Position numbers and translations under genes: made by a program | Part shown: piece after piece, positions 52,728 to 63,854 of the stretch | How the letters are laid out: every line of letters starts with the position of its first letter | How positions within the stretch are numbered: position 1 is the first letter of the stretch | The notes under the pieces: generated by a model | Databases searched by the model: none | What the model was told of the DNA's origin: nothing | What the model saw: the letters and a program-made list of their open reading frames with translations, nothing else | Assembly (NCBI GenBank): GCA_001939145.1 | Contig: LSRX01000009.1 | Location: 48,823 to 112,822 of the forward strand | Length of the DNA stretch: 64,000 nucleotides | Direction: 5' to 3' | From: Symbiodinium microadriaticum | Lineage: Eukaryota; Sar; Dinophyceae; Suessiales; Symbiodiniaceae

Positions 52728-52771
<44 letters not shown>
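52511..52771. repeat. CTA, TAG and AAGTAG trinucleotide tract
   Basis: A short CTA run meets a long (TAG)n and (TAGAAG)n tract at 52531, so the tract is palindromic at its left end. Confidence 0.88.
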
Positions 52772-52772
<1 letters not shown>

Positions 52773-53214
52773 CATCCCATCACCAGGGCGGACGGGAAGG
52801 CGGCTTCCTTGAGCTGCCTCACCTCACCCAGCTGGGCTCTAGCCTCGGTTTCAGCGTTTGGGGCTTGGGGCTCGCGGTTTATGGGTTCGGGATTTACGGT
52901 TCACGGTTCAGGGTTCCGGATTTAGGGTCCAGGGTTGAGGGTTTAGGATTGAGGGTTCAGGGTTGAGGGTGTAGGATTTAGGGTTCAGGGCTAAGGTTCA
53001 AGTTTAAGGGTTTGGGGTCTTGACCGCGGTTTGTGGGGTTCCATGGGGCTAGATAGCGAGTTCAAGGTTTTGCTTACACGGATTTCAAGGTTTCTACTTT
53101 GTGCTTTGCAGGCTTCTATTGCGGGTTTGGGGCTTGCTTTGTCGAGTTTGGGGTGTTTGGAGTTCAGAAACTCTTCTAAACCTTAAACCCTAAACCCTAA
53201 AGGGTCCTGGTAGC

Positions 53215-53282
53215 TGCGCCGACGCGCCAGCCAGAATTACTCCGCTTTCTACAATGTACAGTCGGGAGCGCATGGCAGCCTT
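53215..53282 (+). CDS. Candidate exon, unidentified
   Basis: This GC-rich island after a CCCTAAA array is open in more than one frame (LRRRASQNYSAFYNVQSGAH in one). Frame not settled. Confidence 0.28.
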
Positions 53283-53675
53283 AAAAAAAACCCTAAAGGG
53301 TAACAGTCTGGGTTCGGTAGTTCAGGGTTGTGTGTGGGTTGTATACGGTTCTGTAGGGCTTTCCAGAGGTTTTGTAGGGTTGCACACTGGGTTTGGGTTT
53401 TTGGATTGGGGGGGCCAGTTTAAGGTTGACTGTTGATCGAGTTGAGGGAATTTGGGTACAGGATCTGGTAGTTTGCACTGCAGGGCTTATGCATGTTGGG
53501 ATGTGTAGGAACACTACACTCCAATCTTAGCGTGGCTGAAATTTCTCCATGCCCAGGAATAGCCTGTGAACTGTTTAATTTGTCGTAGGTCCTACGGTAC
53601 CCTGAGCCCTGAAGCCTAAACCCAAAGCCAAAAACCTCTAGGCCCTTGTAAGCTTCGGAAGTGGTTTCGACGCAG

Positions 53676-53719
53676 GTGCAATGCTGAAAGTCCTGGATGC
53701 CGGAGATCGGATCATCAAG
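53676..53719 (+). CDS. Candidate small exon
   Basis: It lies between GACGCAG and the donor GTCTAG. It is open as AMLKVLDAGDRIIK, which has the look of a folded domain. The product is unknown. Confidence 0.38.
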
Positions 53720-53803
53720 GTCTAGTGCTCAAAAGATCACGGATCAGGGGCTCAGGGTTGCGGTCAAGGGATTTAGGTTATGTGGGTGGGGCTTACGGCC
53801 ACC

Positions 53804-53890
53804 TACATACATACATACATACATACATACATACATACATACATACATACATACAACATACACACACACACATACACATACAGATAATGC
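53804..53890. repeat. (CATA)n and (CACA)n microsatellite
   Basis: About thirteen CATA units are followed by ACACAC. Confidence 0.88.
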
Positions 53891-54179
53891 ATATACAAAA
53901 ACACATGCACATATGCAAGGCCCGAGCATAGCGGCGAGCACTGTCTTTCTTAGTCCTCTCGTTCTGTTATGGATTGGCCGCTCCATTTCACGCTGGCTTA
54001 TCGACTTCAAATTCTGATTATGGTGTTTTTCCCGCTGCAAATCTTTGTTCTCACGGGCCGTAAGGGGTCGGCCTATGTTACCTCTTCGCTGCTACAACAT
54101 TTCCTCCGATGCTCCACTGAAGCTGCCTATGACTCGAATCGCTGCCGCGTTGCGTTTACAATATGGATACCACTTACAT

Positions 54180-54262
54180 TATGTGTGGATCTCCTTCTTC
54201 ACACGACGGTCTTGAAACTGGTATGTGGGTCTCCTTCTTCACAAAACGGTCTTGAAACTGGT
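54180..54262. repeat. Tandem duplication of about 41 bp
   Basis: Two adjacent copies contain CTCCTTCTTCACA and CGGTCTTGAAACTGGTAT. A longer-range duplication of ACCACTTACATTATG occurs at 54170 and 54365. Confidence 0.75.
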
Positions 54263-54739
54263 ATTGGCCAGTCATCCTCTGGTTATGTGGGTTCTCACGC
54301 TTCTGGCAGTTGATCCCTCCAGAGGCGGGCCGGGAAGCTGCCGCGTCCCACTTACAATACAGTTACCACTTACATTATGGACTCTGTGATGGTACGTTTC
54401 TGATGTACGGTATTGATGAGGAGTTTTCGTGATGATGAGCGTGCGGCTACCAAATCAACGAGCTCATTGGGGTATCTCCTTTCTGATGCCATTTGGAAGC
54501 GACTGTTTGTCTTGCTGCTTTTGGAGGGTGTGTCTTGCTGTGGAGCCACGGAGCACACGAAACCCGAGCCCCCGATCGGTCCATGCCAGCCTTATTATAT
54601 CATTTTGGCTCAGCAATGTCCTCTTCGGCAATTAGTTTCTGTTTAAGTATTTTATGTTTGTTTCTCATTTTCAGTACCGTCCATCTCCACAATGGCTGGT
54701 GCTGACGGTTCCCGGACCGGAGCTCGCACGTTCGACAAA

Positions 54740-55160
54740 AGATGCACAGATGCACATATGTACACATGCATACGCACATACGATATGCACATGCGTGTAC
54801 ATGTGCATGCACATGTACGTGTACATGCATGCATGTACGTGGATGTGCATACATACATACATACATACATACATACATACATAAATACATACACATGCAT
54901 ATACAGACGTCTAGTCTAGTCATAAATGTACATGCATATATACGTACAGATACAAACACATGTACCCACACATATACACACATGTACATACATATACGCA
55001 AATATACATACATGCACATATATTTACATATACCGAAACATATACAACATGTACCTGCATACACATACACATACACATACACATGCACATGCACATACAC
55101 ATACACATTCACGTACGCATGCATACACATGCACATACACAGACATATACAGACGTGCTA
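54740..55160. repeat. CATA, ACATGCAC and ACATAC microsatellite
   Basis: Compound ACATGC, CATA and ACACAT repeats. Tyr/Thr/His and Met/Cys-rich frames are repeat translations. Confidence 0.85.
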
Positions 55161-56910
55161 ACCTTGAATGAAGAGTAGATCAACAGCTCAACGGCATTCA
55201 GGACTACCGGCTGCACACCATTCCTTCATCTCCCGTGTTCCATTACCAATTCAGCACCATCACATCTCTCTGTGCTGTACCCGCGTCCGGCATGCTGTAA
55301 TATCCCACGCACCCCATGTTCAGGGTTCAGGGTTCTGACGGCAAGGGTTGGGGAGTAGAAGGCTAGGGTCCCAAATTCGCTTCACCGAAGCCCCCAACCT
55401 CGACCTCACCAGAGATCCTCCAACCCCGAGCCATCCAAACCCAATTAAACACCTGACATAGATTGTCATAGAACAGTTCCACAACCCCACAGCAGCCTTT
55501 CCAAACTGAGGCCTTCTTAAATCCGACCCTTAGGAAAGCTCTGGACAACCGGTAGAAACAAGACACGTCAGGGATCCTATGCCCTGAACCCTGACCCCTG
55601 AAGCCCTACACCTTAAAACCCTGGCAGGGACGAATCGAGCTGTTTGCTTGCGCACGGCGGAAGCTGACGGCCGTTTGGGGCCTCGTTCCGGGTGGCGGGT
55701 TAAGAAAGCTTTCAGGCATTGTTTTTTGTTGGATTTGCGAGGCTGGCCAGGGATTTTTTATAGGGCTTTTGTAGAGGTGTTATAGCGGGATGGAGGCAGT
55801 CGGCTAATCCCAATCCCAAGTCTGACAGGAGTGTTTGCCAATACTAAGCCGACTAAGCCCTAGATCCTTTGACAAAAGAAGTGCTAAAGACTGAAGCCTA
55901 GACCCCGTGATATAAGAGACCGTTAATGCTAAACCCAACACCCTGAACCCTGTTATGCAAAGAATGCACCATACAAAATCCCTAAACCCACTTGTGTAAC
56001 GTATCCTTCGTCCCAACTCCCTTTTGATTTACAACGGGCTTGGGGGCACCGAGTCAAGGGTTTTGGGTTTGGCGGTTGGGGCCTGAGACTTTGGGCCAGG
56101 GTTGATGGATTCAGCGCACAGGTTTAGGGTTTCTGCCTTCAGCCCTCAACCCCGGGACACATGTGTGAAAAGTGCTCGGTCTTTTTCGATCCCTGTCCAG
56201 ACGTCTTGCAGGCACTTCTGTTTGCCGTTGCTGAGACTGATTTTCTCACACGAACGCGTGTGTTGCGACACATCCGCAAGAAGTCCTCCTGTGAAGCAGC
56301 CGGGTCTCCTTGTTCCAGTGGAGGTGGTTGACTCTCTGGATGAGGCTGAACGCAAGAGGATGCGGTAACACCGTGGTAGGGATGAGATCGACCTCCGGCC
56401 ATGCAGCAAGGCAGTGTACAGTTCTGCCTGTGATTGGGAGCGGCAAGCTCTCCCGCTCACCCGGCGAGGCGATCGCATGATTAATTTCTCATTTGCTCAG
56501 GTTTGCTGATCTTTGCTGCATGCTTTTGACTGCCTGTGTCGTTCAGACTCAAGACAAGGCCGAAGAAGAAACAGCGAGACTCCCAAAAGGGCCCACCCAA
56601 GTCAAGGCATTGGGAACTACGACCATGGCGACTTCTGCCGTCACTACGACGACTCGGTTGCTGCTAATGCTGCTGCTGCTAATGCTGCAGCTACTCCACC
56701 TGCTCCTACCTAGCTCGTGTTATCCTGGCTACGACTCGCTTTGTGTCTCGGATTCCCTTGGCTCTAGAACCCCTTTTCTGCCGCTAGCCCCTGTCTTCAA
56801 GCCGGAGCTGAGACATGAGATGATGAAGACAAGGGGTCGTGGTCGGAGTCTTGCTGGAAAGGCATAGTATCGCAAGCCACAAACCCGAACCCGGCAACTT
56901 TGTGGGAATA
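55161..56910. other. Unassigned sequence
   Basis: Mostly unique. A stretch at 56100-56480 has overlapping open frames on both strands but no domain I recognise, and 56635-56700 is CTG/CTA-rich. No gene is supported. Confidence 0.35.
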
Positions 56911-56914
56911 CCCT

Positions 56915-57066
56915 TAAAACCTAAACCCTAAAACCCTAAACCCTAAACCCTAAACCCTAAAACCCTAAACCCTTAAAGCCTTAAAACCCTAAACCCCAAA
57001 ACCCTAAACCCTAAGCCCTAAAACTTAAAACCCTGAACCCTAAACCCTAAACCCTAAACCCTAAGA
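56915..57066. repeat. CCCTAAA-type array
   Basis: About twenty CCCTAAA or CCCTAAAA units. Confidence 0.82.
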
Positions 57067-57680
57067 CATCTCAACCCCGGGTCGGAGCAGCCCAAGCAGT
57101 TGAAGGAGTAGTGCTGAGGCCCAGCAGCACGAGTTGGAGTTAAGATGTCCAGAGAGTCTCGGACCCTTGGCAAGATGGTATAGGGGCTTTGAAAAATTGG
57201 AGTAGGGGTTTTTTTGACACAATGACAATAAGGAGTGGCAAGATGGTGTTGGGGTTTTGAAAATTGGAATAGGTTTTTTTTGGGAATGTTACAATATGGA
57301 GCCCGAGGAGCTAGTATCTTTCATTATTCAGGCTTCTATGTCGGGATCCTGTTGGGGGGGTTTCACGATTTAAAGGCTGCTCTAGGGGTTTAAGGTTGGG
57401 GGGGTTGTTTCAGGGATCCATAAGAAGATCTATGCCGTTTAGGGTTTAGGGTTGAATCTATGCAATGCTCTACACGCGTTGTACAAGGGATTCTGTAAGG
57501 GTTCCTCACTTCGGGTACTTCAAGGTTTTACGAGGGCTTTTGCGCTTTTGTCGCGACTTTGGATTAAAGAGCTTGTAGCGGTGCATCCACAGCCTTTTGT
57601 GAGGTTTTTGTTCACAGGCCCCGTGTATTTTCATTAGCGGCTCCCTCAATTGTTATCGAGTTCTGTGGGGATATGTGCAT

Positions 57681-57727
57681 TTCGGTAGCAATCTGTCAAC
57701 TCCTTCGGTAGCAATCTGTCAACTCCT
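57681..57727. repeat. Perfect tandem duplication of 23 bp
   Basis: CGGTAGCAATCTGTCAACTC occurs twice in a row. Confidence 0.8.
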
Positions 57728-58174
57728 GGGCTTCCAGACACGAGGGAGGGTCTGTGTTTGGGCTTTGGTCAGACCCAAAACTCAAAATCCCCGGCCTTAC
57801 ATCACTTCTTGCTGTTACGCTTGCTTCTGTTACCAGTTGTCTGGCGATTTTTTTCGACGGAAAACAATCCTGCTCCGGCAGCAGTCCCGCGCATATTCCG
57901 GATCAGGTTCCGCCACACTTCTGCATGTTTCGGTGCCACATGTTGGGTTCATGCATGGTCTCATGTGTAGAACTTGGTACTCTTTGTCCTAAACTCTCCT
58001 AAACCTTGATCTGAAAGTCTCATTCCCCCCCAAAACCACAAGGCGTAGACCCACTAAAGGAACTTGAACTCAAGCCCCAAACCACTATAAAACCCAAATC
58101 CAAAGCCCTAAACCACTTAGCTTAATAATACCCGCAGGGGGGCTCCGGGAGTTTGGCTCCTCCGTGCACCTCAG

Positions 58175-58226
58175 GCAACTCACCCATCGGACCCTTGGTG
58201 AACGATGCCTCCCAGTGGCTTGGCAG
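58175..58226 (+). CDS. Candidate small exon with strong splice borders
   Basis: It lies between ACCTCAG and the donor GTAAAA (AG on the exon side). It is open as NSPIGPLVNDASQWLG. The product is unknown. Confidence 0.42.
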
Positions 58227-58534
58227 GTAAAACTTACGGTTGTAGACGGGCGCTTGTCTCTTTGAGAGCAGGCAGAATCAAGTGCAAGTGCCACCCGATA
58301 ACATCGACAACCGTTAAGCCTGTGTTTTCACAAACGTAGACCTCATGGCGGCCTTTTTCTGCAATTATTATAGAGTTTGGGGGTTGATTTTTTTTGGGGT
58401 TTAGGGCCACGCAACTTCTGGGGTTTAACGTGCTTCTGTTTCTTTATAGAGTTGACTTTGTCCGAAGCCCCTACAACCCCAAAAGCACCCTGTAGAAGCC
58501 TCGTAGAGTAGATGACCTCTTCTAGATCGCTTAG

Positions 58535-58770
58535 AAGAGGTTAGGGTTTAGGGTTTAGGGTTCAGAGTTTAGGAGTTGGGGTTTAGGGTGTAAGGTTGCT
58601 TGAGGGTTTGCGAGTTTTAGAATCGAGGCCTTCTAGGGTTTTGATAGTGCTCAAGGCTGAAGTAAGGGTTTCAGGGTGTCGGGCTTGTAGGGTGTTTAGG
58701 GTTTAGGGTTTAAGGTTTGGGGCTTAGGGTTTGGGGTTCAAGGTTTAGAGTTTAGAGTTTAGAGATTTGA
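58535..58770. repeat. TTTAGGG-type degenerate array
   Basis: TTTAGGG, TTTGGGG and TTTAGAG units occur before the next candidate exon. Confidence 0.65.
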
Positions 58771-58825
58771 GATGTGACGTTTGACTTTTGGGTCTGGAAG
58801 AGAGGAGTTGGGTCCATTATCTAAG

Positions 58826-58929
58826 CTCTGCGCCGTTTCGCGACGTCCTGGACAAGAGATACCTGGAGGAGGCTGACAAGCAGAAGCATTTTCTACAAGG
58901 ACAGCCCAGGCTGCTGCGTCACCAAAGAA
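58826..58929 (+). CDS. Candidate exon, charged helical
   Basis: It follows ATCTAAG and ends at a GT donor. It is open for 34 codons (PFRDVLDKRYLEEADKQKHF in it), probably helical. The product is unknown. Confidence 0.45.
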
Positions 58930-59032
58930 GTTGCCAGCCGTTCTATGACATGTCCCTGGGTTTGGCGTACCATAGATTTCACGCTTTTTTTGGGACCCGC
59001 TCCTGAAACGGAGCCAAAATGAAATAGAATTA

Positions 59033-59109
59033 TGGGGGTCTCCGAAATTAGGGGACCCTAATATAGTACCTTAAGTAGTAGGATCCTTATTATAAGGACC
59101 CCAATATAA
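59033..59109. mobile_element. Small inverted-repeat element
   Basis: GGGGGTCTCCGAAATTAGGG and its partial inverse around AAGGACCCCAATAT. Distantly related to the TGGGTAGTTC family. Confidence 0.45.
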
Positions 59110-59235
59110 GATGCATTGTTCTCCTTGGTTACTTCAAAGCCTGGTGTCTGAGCAGTCCTCCGATCCACTCCCAGAGCATCAGCAGCGGGAGCAGGGAGCT
59201 GAATGAGATTTGGCAAAGGGGTCAGGGTCAACATG

Positions 59236-59338
59236 TGGGTAGTTCTCTAAATTAGGGTCCCCTTTTAGGCCCCCAATGTAGTACGGCACCCTTATAAAAA
59301 GGACCCTAAAAAGGGACTCTAATTTAGAGAACTACCCA
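59236..59338. mobile_element. Short inverted-repeat element (TGGGTAGTTCTCTAAA family), intact
   Basis: It begins TGGGTAGTTCTCTAAATTAG and ends TAATTTAGAGAACTACCCA with a GTACGGCACCCTTATA centre. This is the best-preserved copy. Confidence 0.85.
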
Positions 59339-59939
59339 TGTGTCAACCTAAGGCTCAGTTCCAAGAGCAGCGGTGATATTCGAGAGTCTCATGCTATTGA
59401 ACATCGAACTCACCCGCTGTGTTCACGTTTTTATTTCAGGCCGAGCGTCACAGGCTTTCAGTCAGTGCCCTTCTCCTTGAAGGGGGATTTGTCATCTCTC
59501 TCTCTCTCTGCCTTGCCCACCCTCCTAATTGTACAGTACCCTTCGCGCTCGTCTGCATGCCCCAAGGTTTCTTCTCGCGAATCTGCGGTCGCTAATGTCC
59601 GCCCCTGAGTCGGGCTGGAGGTGTTTAAGTTCAAACCTGTTACAACACTTGTGGGTGCTTCGGGCTAGAAAAAGGACCCTAATCACCCCAAACAAAGGCC
59701 CCGTAATTTCCAGAAGTCCCCGTGTAGGCCCGCTGCCGAGCCGCGCATCCTGAACCCGGGGCCTGGTTTAGGGGCTTTAATAGTAGTAGAGACACTAGTG
59801 TTGTGAGGTCCAGTCTCGTATATTCCAGTGTCGTATACTACAATACGATAGGGACTGTAAAGGGAGAACATCTCAGTATTGCCTTGTCAAACCTCTATTG
59901 TAGACTCAACTCCTGTCTTCGAGACCCTAAAGCCAAATC

Positions 59940-60260
59940 TTACATCTCCAATCCCTAATCCCTAAACCCTAAACCCCTAAATCCTAAATCCTAAGCCCTA
60001 AACCCTAAACACCCTACAAGCCCGACACCCTGAAACCGTTACTTCAGCCTCGAGCACTCTCAAAACCCTAGTAGGCCTCGATCCTCCAACCGGAAACCCT
60101 CAAGCAACCCTAAACCCTAAACCCTGACCACAAGCGGTTAAGGTTGAGGGTTTAGGGTTTAGGGTTTAGGGTTTAGGGCGGCTAAACGCTAGACGCTAAA
60201 CCCGAAACCCCAAACCCTAAACCCGAAGCCCTGAGCCCGAAACCCCGAGCCCTCAATCCT
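59940..60260. repeat. CCCTAAA and TTTAGGG arrays
   Basis: CCCTAAA-type lies at 59945-60130, TTTAGGG at 60145-60180 and degenerate CCCTAAA at 60185-60260. Confidence 0.75.
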
Positions 60261-60379
60261 GAAGCATGATAGGCTCAGGGCTTCAGGTTTGGCTGTCAAG
60301 TTTAGGTTTGCTTCTCAGGGTTGTACACACTGGGCCCGGGAACATGAACCATGGCATTGGTCTTGACACGATTGGGGCG

Positions 60380-60600
60380 ATCCGTGCAAGTGCCGAACTT
60401 ATTGCGTTCTACAGACTGGAGCATGTCGAGTACCGTGACTGGCTTCCGCGATGCATACGAGTCCCGTCGAATCACGGTGTGGGTCAGCGCAAGTGTACCG
60501 ACCCAGGAAACGAGTGCCTGGATTTCTGCTACGGCGTTCTGACCCTACATCGCATTTCGCCATCTCGCAAGCTGGCGCAGACTGCGTGAGGTATCGCAGA
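60380..60600 (+). other. GC-rich island, possible exon
   Basis: A plus frame is open from 60266 to 60589 (LIAFYRLEHVEYRDWLPRCI) and a minus frame is also open. No splice borders can be chosen and no domain is recognised. Confidence 0.25.
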
Positions 60601-60719
60601 CCGCGAGCTCTGAAAAGAATGGCGGGGGTAGGATGAATTTCAGCGGCTTTGCTGAAGATCGACCCCCTAAACCAGTCTGGCTTCCAATTACTGGGGATCT
60701 TGGTTTTGGGGTTTGCGAG

Positions 60720-60838
60720 GACGTGGGCTTCCAAGAACTATTGAGGAAGACCTGTTGGCATTTTACAGTGAGAATGCAACAGGTGCTGTCTACTATAAAG
60801 TCTATGCTTCTCGGGCGGGACACGCTCGTCTGGTGGAG
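60720..60838 (+). CDS. Candidate exon, mixed alpha/beta composition
   Basis: It lies between TTGCGAG and the donor GTAGCG. It is open for 39 codons (TIEEDLLAFYSENATGAVYY, KVYASRAGHARLVE). It has the look of part of a folded domain. A CCCTAAA array follows at 60915. The product is unknown. Confidence 0.5.
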
Positions 60839-60914
60839 GTAGCGTTCAAATTTAGCCGTTTTGCTCCAGTTTGGGAGGCCGGATCAAGGAGGGTCGAAAG
60901 TTGTACACAAAATT

Positions 60915-61070
60915 GGGCTAACCCTGAACCCCTAAACTCCTAAACCCCCAAACTCCTAAACCCCAAAACCCTAAACCCTGCACCATAAAATTCCTAAACC
61001 CCTAAACCTGAAGCCCTAGAAAAAGCACTACATTCCTAAACCCCTTAAGCACCCTACATAGGTACGGCAC
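60915..61070. repeat. CCCTAAA-type array
   Basis: CCCTAAA, CCTAAACCCC and CTCCTAAACC units. Confidence 0.75.
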
Positions 61071-61223
61071 CCTTATTTAAAAAAAAGAACCCGGGTTTAG
61101 GGTTTAGCTTTTAGGGTTTAGGGTCCTTAAACCCTAATTTAGGGTTTAGGGTTTAGGGTTCCTAAACCCGAATTTAGGGTTTAGGGTTTAGGGTTCCTAA
61201 ACCCGAATTCAGAGAACTGCCCA
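61061..61223. mobile_element. TGGGTAGTTC-family element expanded by telomere-like units
   Basis: The internal GTACGGCACCCTTAT and the right end CAGAGAACTGCCCA of the family are present. Between them a block of CCTAAACCCGAATT plus TTTAGGG units is repeated about three times, replacing the normal short arm. Confidence 0.65.
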
Positions 61224-61224
61224 G

Positions 61225-61318
61225 GTCCCTCTTGTACGTGGACTACGACTGCACCCACCTGTATCCAAACGACTTCGAGCGCTGCATGGACAAGCATACC
61301 GTGGCCCCGAAGCTGCGC
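61225..61318 (+). CDS. Candidate exon, unidentified
   Basis: It follows GCCCAG and is open with GC-ending codons (SLLYVDYDCTHLYPNDFERC, then MDKHTVAPKLRLS). The donor is not clear. Confidence 0.42.
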
Positions 61319-61329
61319 TTGAGCATATT

Positions 61330-61435
61330 ATCTATGTATAATATGTATGTCTATGTATATGCATATGCATAGGTATGGGTGTTTGTATGACATATATGTA
61401 GGTATATATACACGCATACAGGCATACATACACAG
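61330..61435. repeat. TATG/CATA-rich stretch
   Basis: Interrupted TATGTATA and ACATAC units. Confidence 0.6.
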
Positions 61436-61524
61436 ATAACCACAGAGCCACTAAACCTCCACATCAGCGCTAGATCAGTGCTAGAGTCTGGCAGCTAGAT
61501 CGCAAAATCTACATACCAAGCTCC

Positions 61525-61655
61525 GAACAACCCTAACCCTAAACCCTAAACCCTAAACCCCAAACCCTAAAACCTAAACCCTATAAGCCCTAAACCCTAA
61601 ACCCCTAAACCCCTAAACCCCTAAACCCCTAAACCTTAAACCCTAAACTCCCTCA
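61525..61655. repeat. CCCTAAA array
   Basis: About fifteen CCCTAAA or CCCCTAAA units. Confidence 0.8.
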
Positions 61656-62279
61656 AGCGTCAGTCCGCGGGTCCGAAACTTAAGAAGGCTGTTCTGGTTT
61701 CAGGGCATGGAGAGCTGCCTTGTCTGGGGTGTTACTGGGTCCCCCAGTAGTACATGTTTTGCCCTTTGTAAGTGGGGGTTTCCATCTTAGAACTGGTGTA
61801 CCCTAAGCCCTAAACCCACCCTTTTTTGTTCAGGACTACGGAAGATTCCAGTGCAGGTGGTGAGCGTTTGCTTTTTGTAAGTTTTGTATATTGCTGAGAC
61901 AGCTTTTTGCTGGAGCACTCCATACCTACAGTCCGATGGAAGAAACCAGCGAAATGAAACCTTCGAAACTCCGGAGCTTTGCGATTTCACGGGTTCTAGG
62001 GTTTTTAGGGCTTTGGGGTTTGAGGGTATTTTGGCATGACTGGAGGGCCTCTGGTTTGGGGCGTGGGAACGCCTAAGCCATCTTCGAATGGTCACAGGAC
62101 TTCTCACGTCTTCCGGGGCTTGAACAGCATCGCAGACGGAGTTCATGCAATGCAGCATGAGGTTGGAATGTTTAGAAATCGGATTCCCTTGAAGTCTCAT
62201 GGTAGTGATAGTATCTCAGAGGAACCATACCCCAGAGCTGTACTTCCTGCGTGAATGATTGAAACGAAGGCCCCCTATG

Positions 62280-62373
62280 TGGGTAGTTCTCTAAATTCGG
62301 GTCCCCTTTTAGGTCGCCAATATAGTACGGCACCCTTATAAGAAAGGGGTTTCAGGGGTTTAGGGGTTTAGGG
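62280..62373. mobile_element. Left half of a TGGGTAGTTC-family element joined to TTTAGGG units
   Basis: The element is intact from TGGGTAGTTCTCTAAATTCG to CACCCTTATAAGAAAGGGG (62346). Its right arm is replaced by a short TTTAGGG array. Confidence 0.7.
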
Positions 62374-62435
62374 TCCTACTCTGAGCAGAATTTCAATCTC
62401 GAGTCGAAGCTCAGCCCCTCCGAGCTTGAGTCGAG
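62374..62435 (+). CDS. Candidate exon, serine/glutamate-rich
   Basis: It is open as SYSEQNFNLESKLSPSELES and ends at the donor GTGACG. It directly follows TTTAGGG units. The acceptor is uncertain. Confidence 0.35.
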
Positions 62436-62801
62436 GTGACGGCGATTAATCACAGCCTTGTACAAGTAGCCCGGTGCTCGGCTGGGGGCGGGGCTTTGTT
62501 GAATTTCAGGCCAACAACAACCACACAAACTCCAGCAAACCCCGACGAAACCCTGATACAAGCCGCATAAACACCTTGGAAACCCGTGCAAAACCTCTTG
62601 CTAAAGTCCAGTCCGGCTTGGGCCGCTCATTTGCAGGGATTTGAGTTGAAGGGTTTAGGGCTGCTGGGGTTTAGGGTTACATAAGCGGAGAGCATGAATC
62701 AATAGTGACAATGACATTCTTCCGTAGGGTTCCTTAGTATAGTCATATTATAACACAACATGACGGTACCTGTTTTTAGGGTTTTTGTGGTTTTGGGTTT
62801 G

Positions 62802-62865
62802 CCCTAGGCCTGGAACCCCCGACGTGGATCCGAAGGTTCTGCCCTGGAAGGAGCAGCAAGACTGT
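62802..62865 (+). CDS. Candidate exon, unidentified
   Basis: It is open as PGTPDVDPKVLPWKEQQDCV. It follows CCTAG. The right border is unclear. Confidence 0.28.
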
Positions 62866-63219
62866 GTTATTCCTTAGGGTTCCTTGTGATAATACACTAC
62901 CCCAACACCCTCTTCTAACAGTTAAGTCCCCTACAGTAGCCCCCCTGAACCTGGCCGGCCCTGGCCCTGGCCGCTTTGGGGGGTCGAGGGTTTATCCATG
63001 TGCCTTTCCCCCTCCCCCGCCACATGATTCATGTCATCTGCAAGTACACACTGATCATGATGTATTTCCCCCCCCGCCCCCTCCCCTGTGAAACGGGACA
63101 GCCCGCTTCATTGGCTCTGTGAGTCTCCATCCATGTGTGCGGTGAAGGCCCCCCTCCCCCCTGTGGAACGGGACTGGGTTTCCCTGTCTTCTGCCGTACA
63201 ACTGATCATACGAACTTTT

Positions 63220-63431
63220 GCTTAGGACCCCCCTGAGCACAAGTAATCATACTAAGTATTGCCTGTAACCATCTTAAAGTAATACTAATCAATCGAGATA
63301 TTGCTTAGAACCCCTCTGAGCACGAATAATCATACTAAGTATTGCCTCTAACCGTCTAACCCTCTTACACTCCTACTAGTCATATTACGACGTAGCATAA
63401 TCATTGTAACTATTGCCTATAACCCTCTTAC
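63220..63431. repeat. Degenerate tandem repeat, unit about 84 bp
   Basis: The block ATAATCATACTAAGTATTGCC occurs near 63243 and 63327, and a diverged third copy near 63397. Confidence 0.65.
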
Positions 63432-63781
63432 GGTGGTACCAATCATACGAAACCTTGTGTTGAACCCGAATAAGCGCGGGTAGTGCCTGTCCTTGAGTTG
63501 AACCCCGCCGTCCCAGGCCCTCGAGCGCGCACTAGACCAAAGCCTTTGTCGAGCCTGGAAAGCCCAGATAAACCCTATTGAAGCCCAGATAGAACCCTAT
63601 TAACTCTCTAAAACTCTGAAACCCCTTGTAGACCCTATGAAAAGCCGAAGAAACCTTGTACTCGCCCTCATAAGCCCTGTACCGACCTTCTCTTACGGGG
63701 GTTCCTGTGGGCCCAGTGCTCTTGTCTTGTTGAACTTAAGGCTCCAGGTTCAGTCCAGTCCCACCAGTCCCATAGCCGGGC

Positions 63782-63807
63782 GGGGGGGGGGGGGGGGGGG
63801 GGGGGGG
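63782..63807. repeat. Poly-G run (26)
   Basis: An uninterrupted G tract. Its exact length is prone to sequencing error. Confidence 0.85.
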
Positions 63808-63854
63808 CGCAGAATGCACAACGCACAGCCATATATACATATATACAAAAAAAT

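Noticed and set aside
54596..54620. CATTTTGGCTCA, part of the dinoflagellate spliced-leader sequence
   Set aside because: Only 12 bases match, and the bases on both sides differ from the leader, so chance is likely.
60266..60589. A 107-codon plus frame as a complete gene
   Set aside because: It starts in degenerate heptamers, the opposite strand is open too, and no domain is recognised. I kept it only as a possible exon island.
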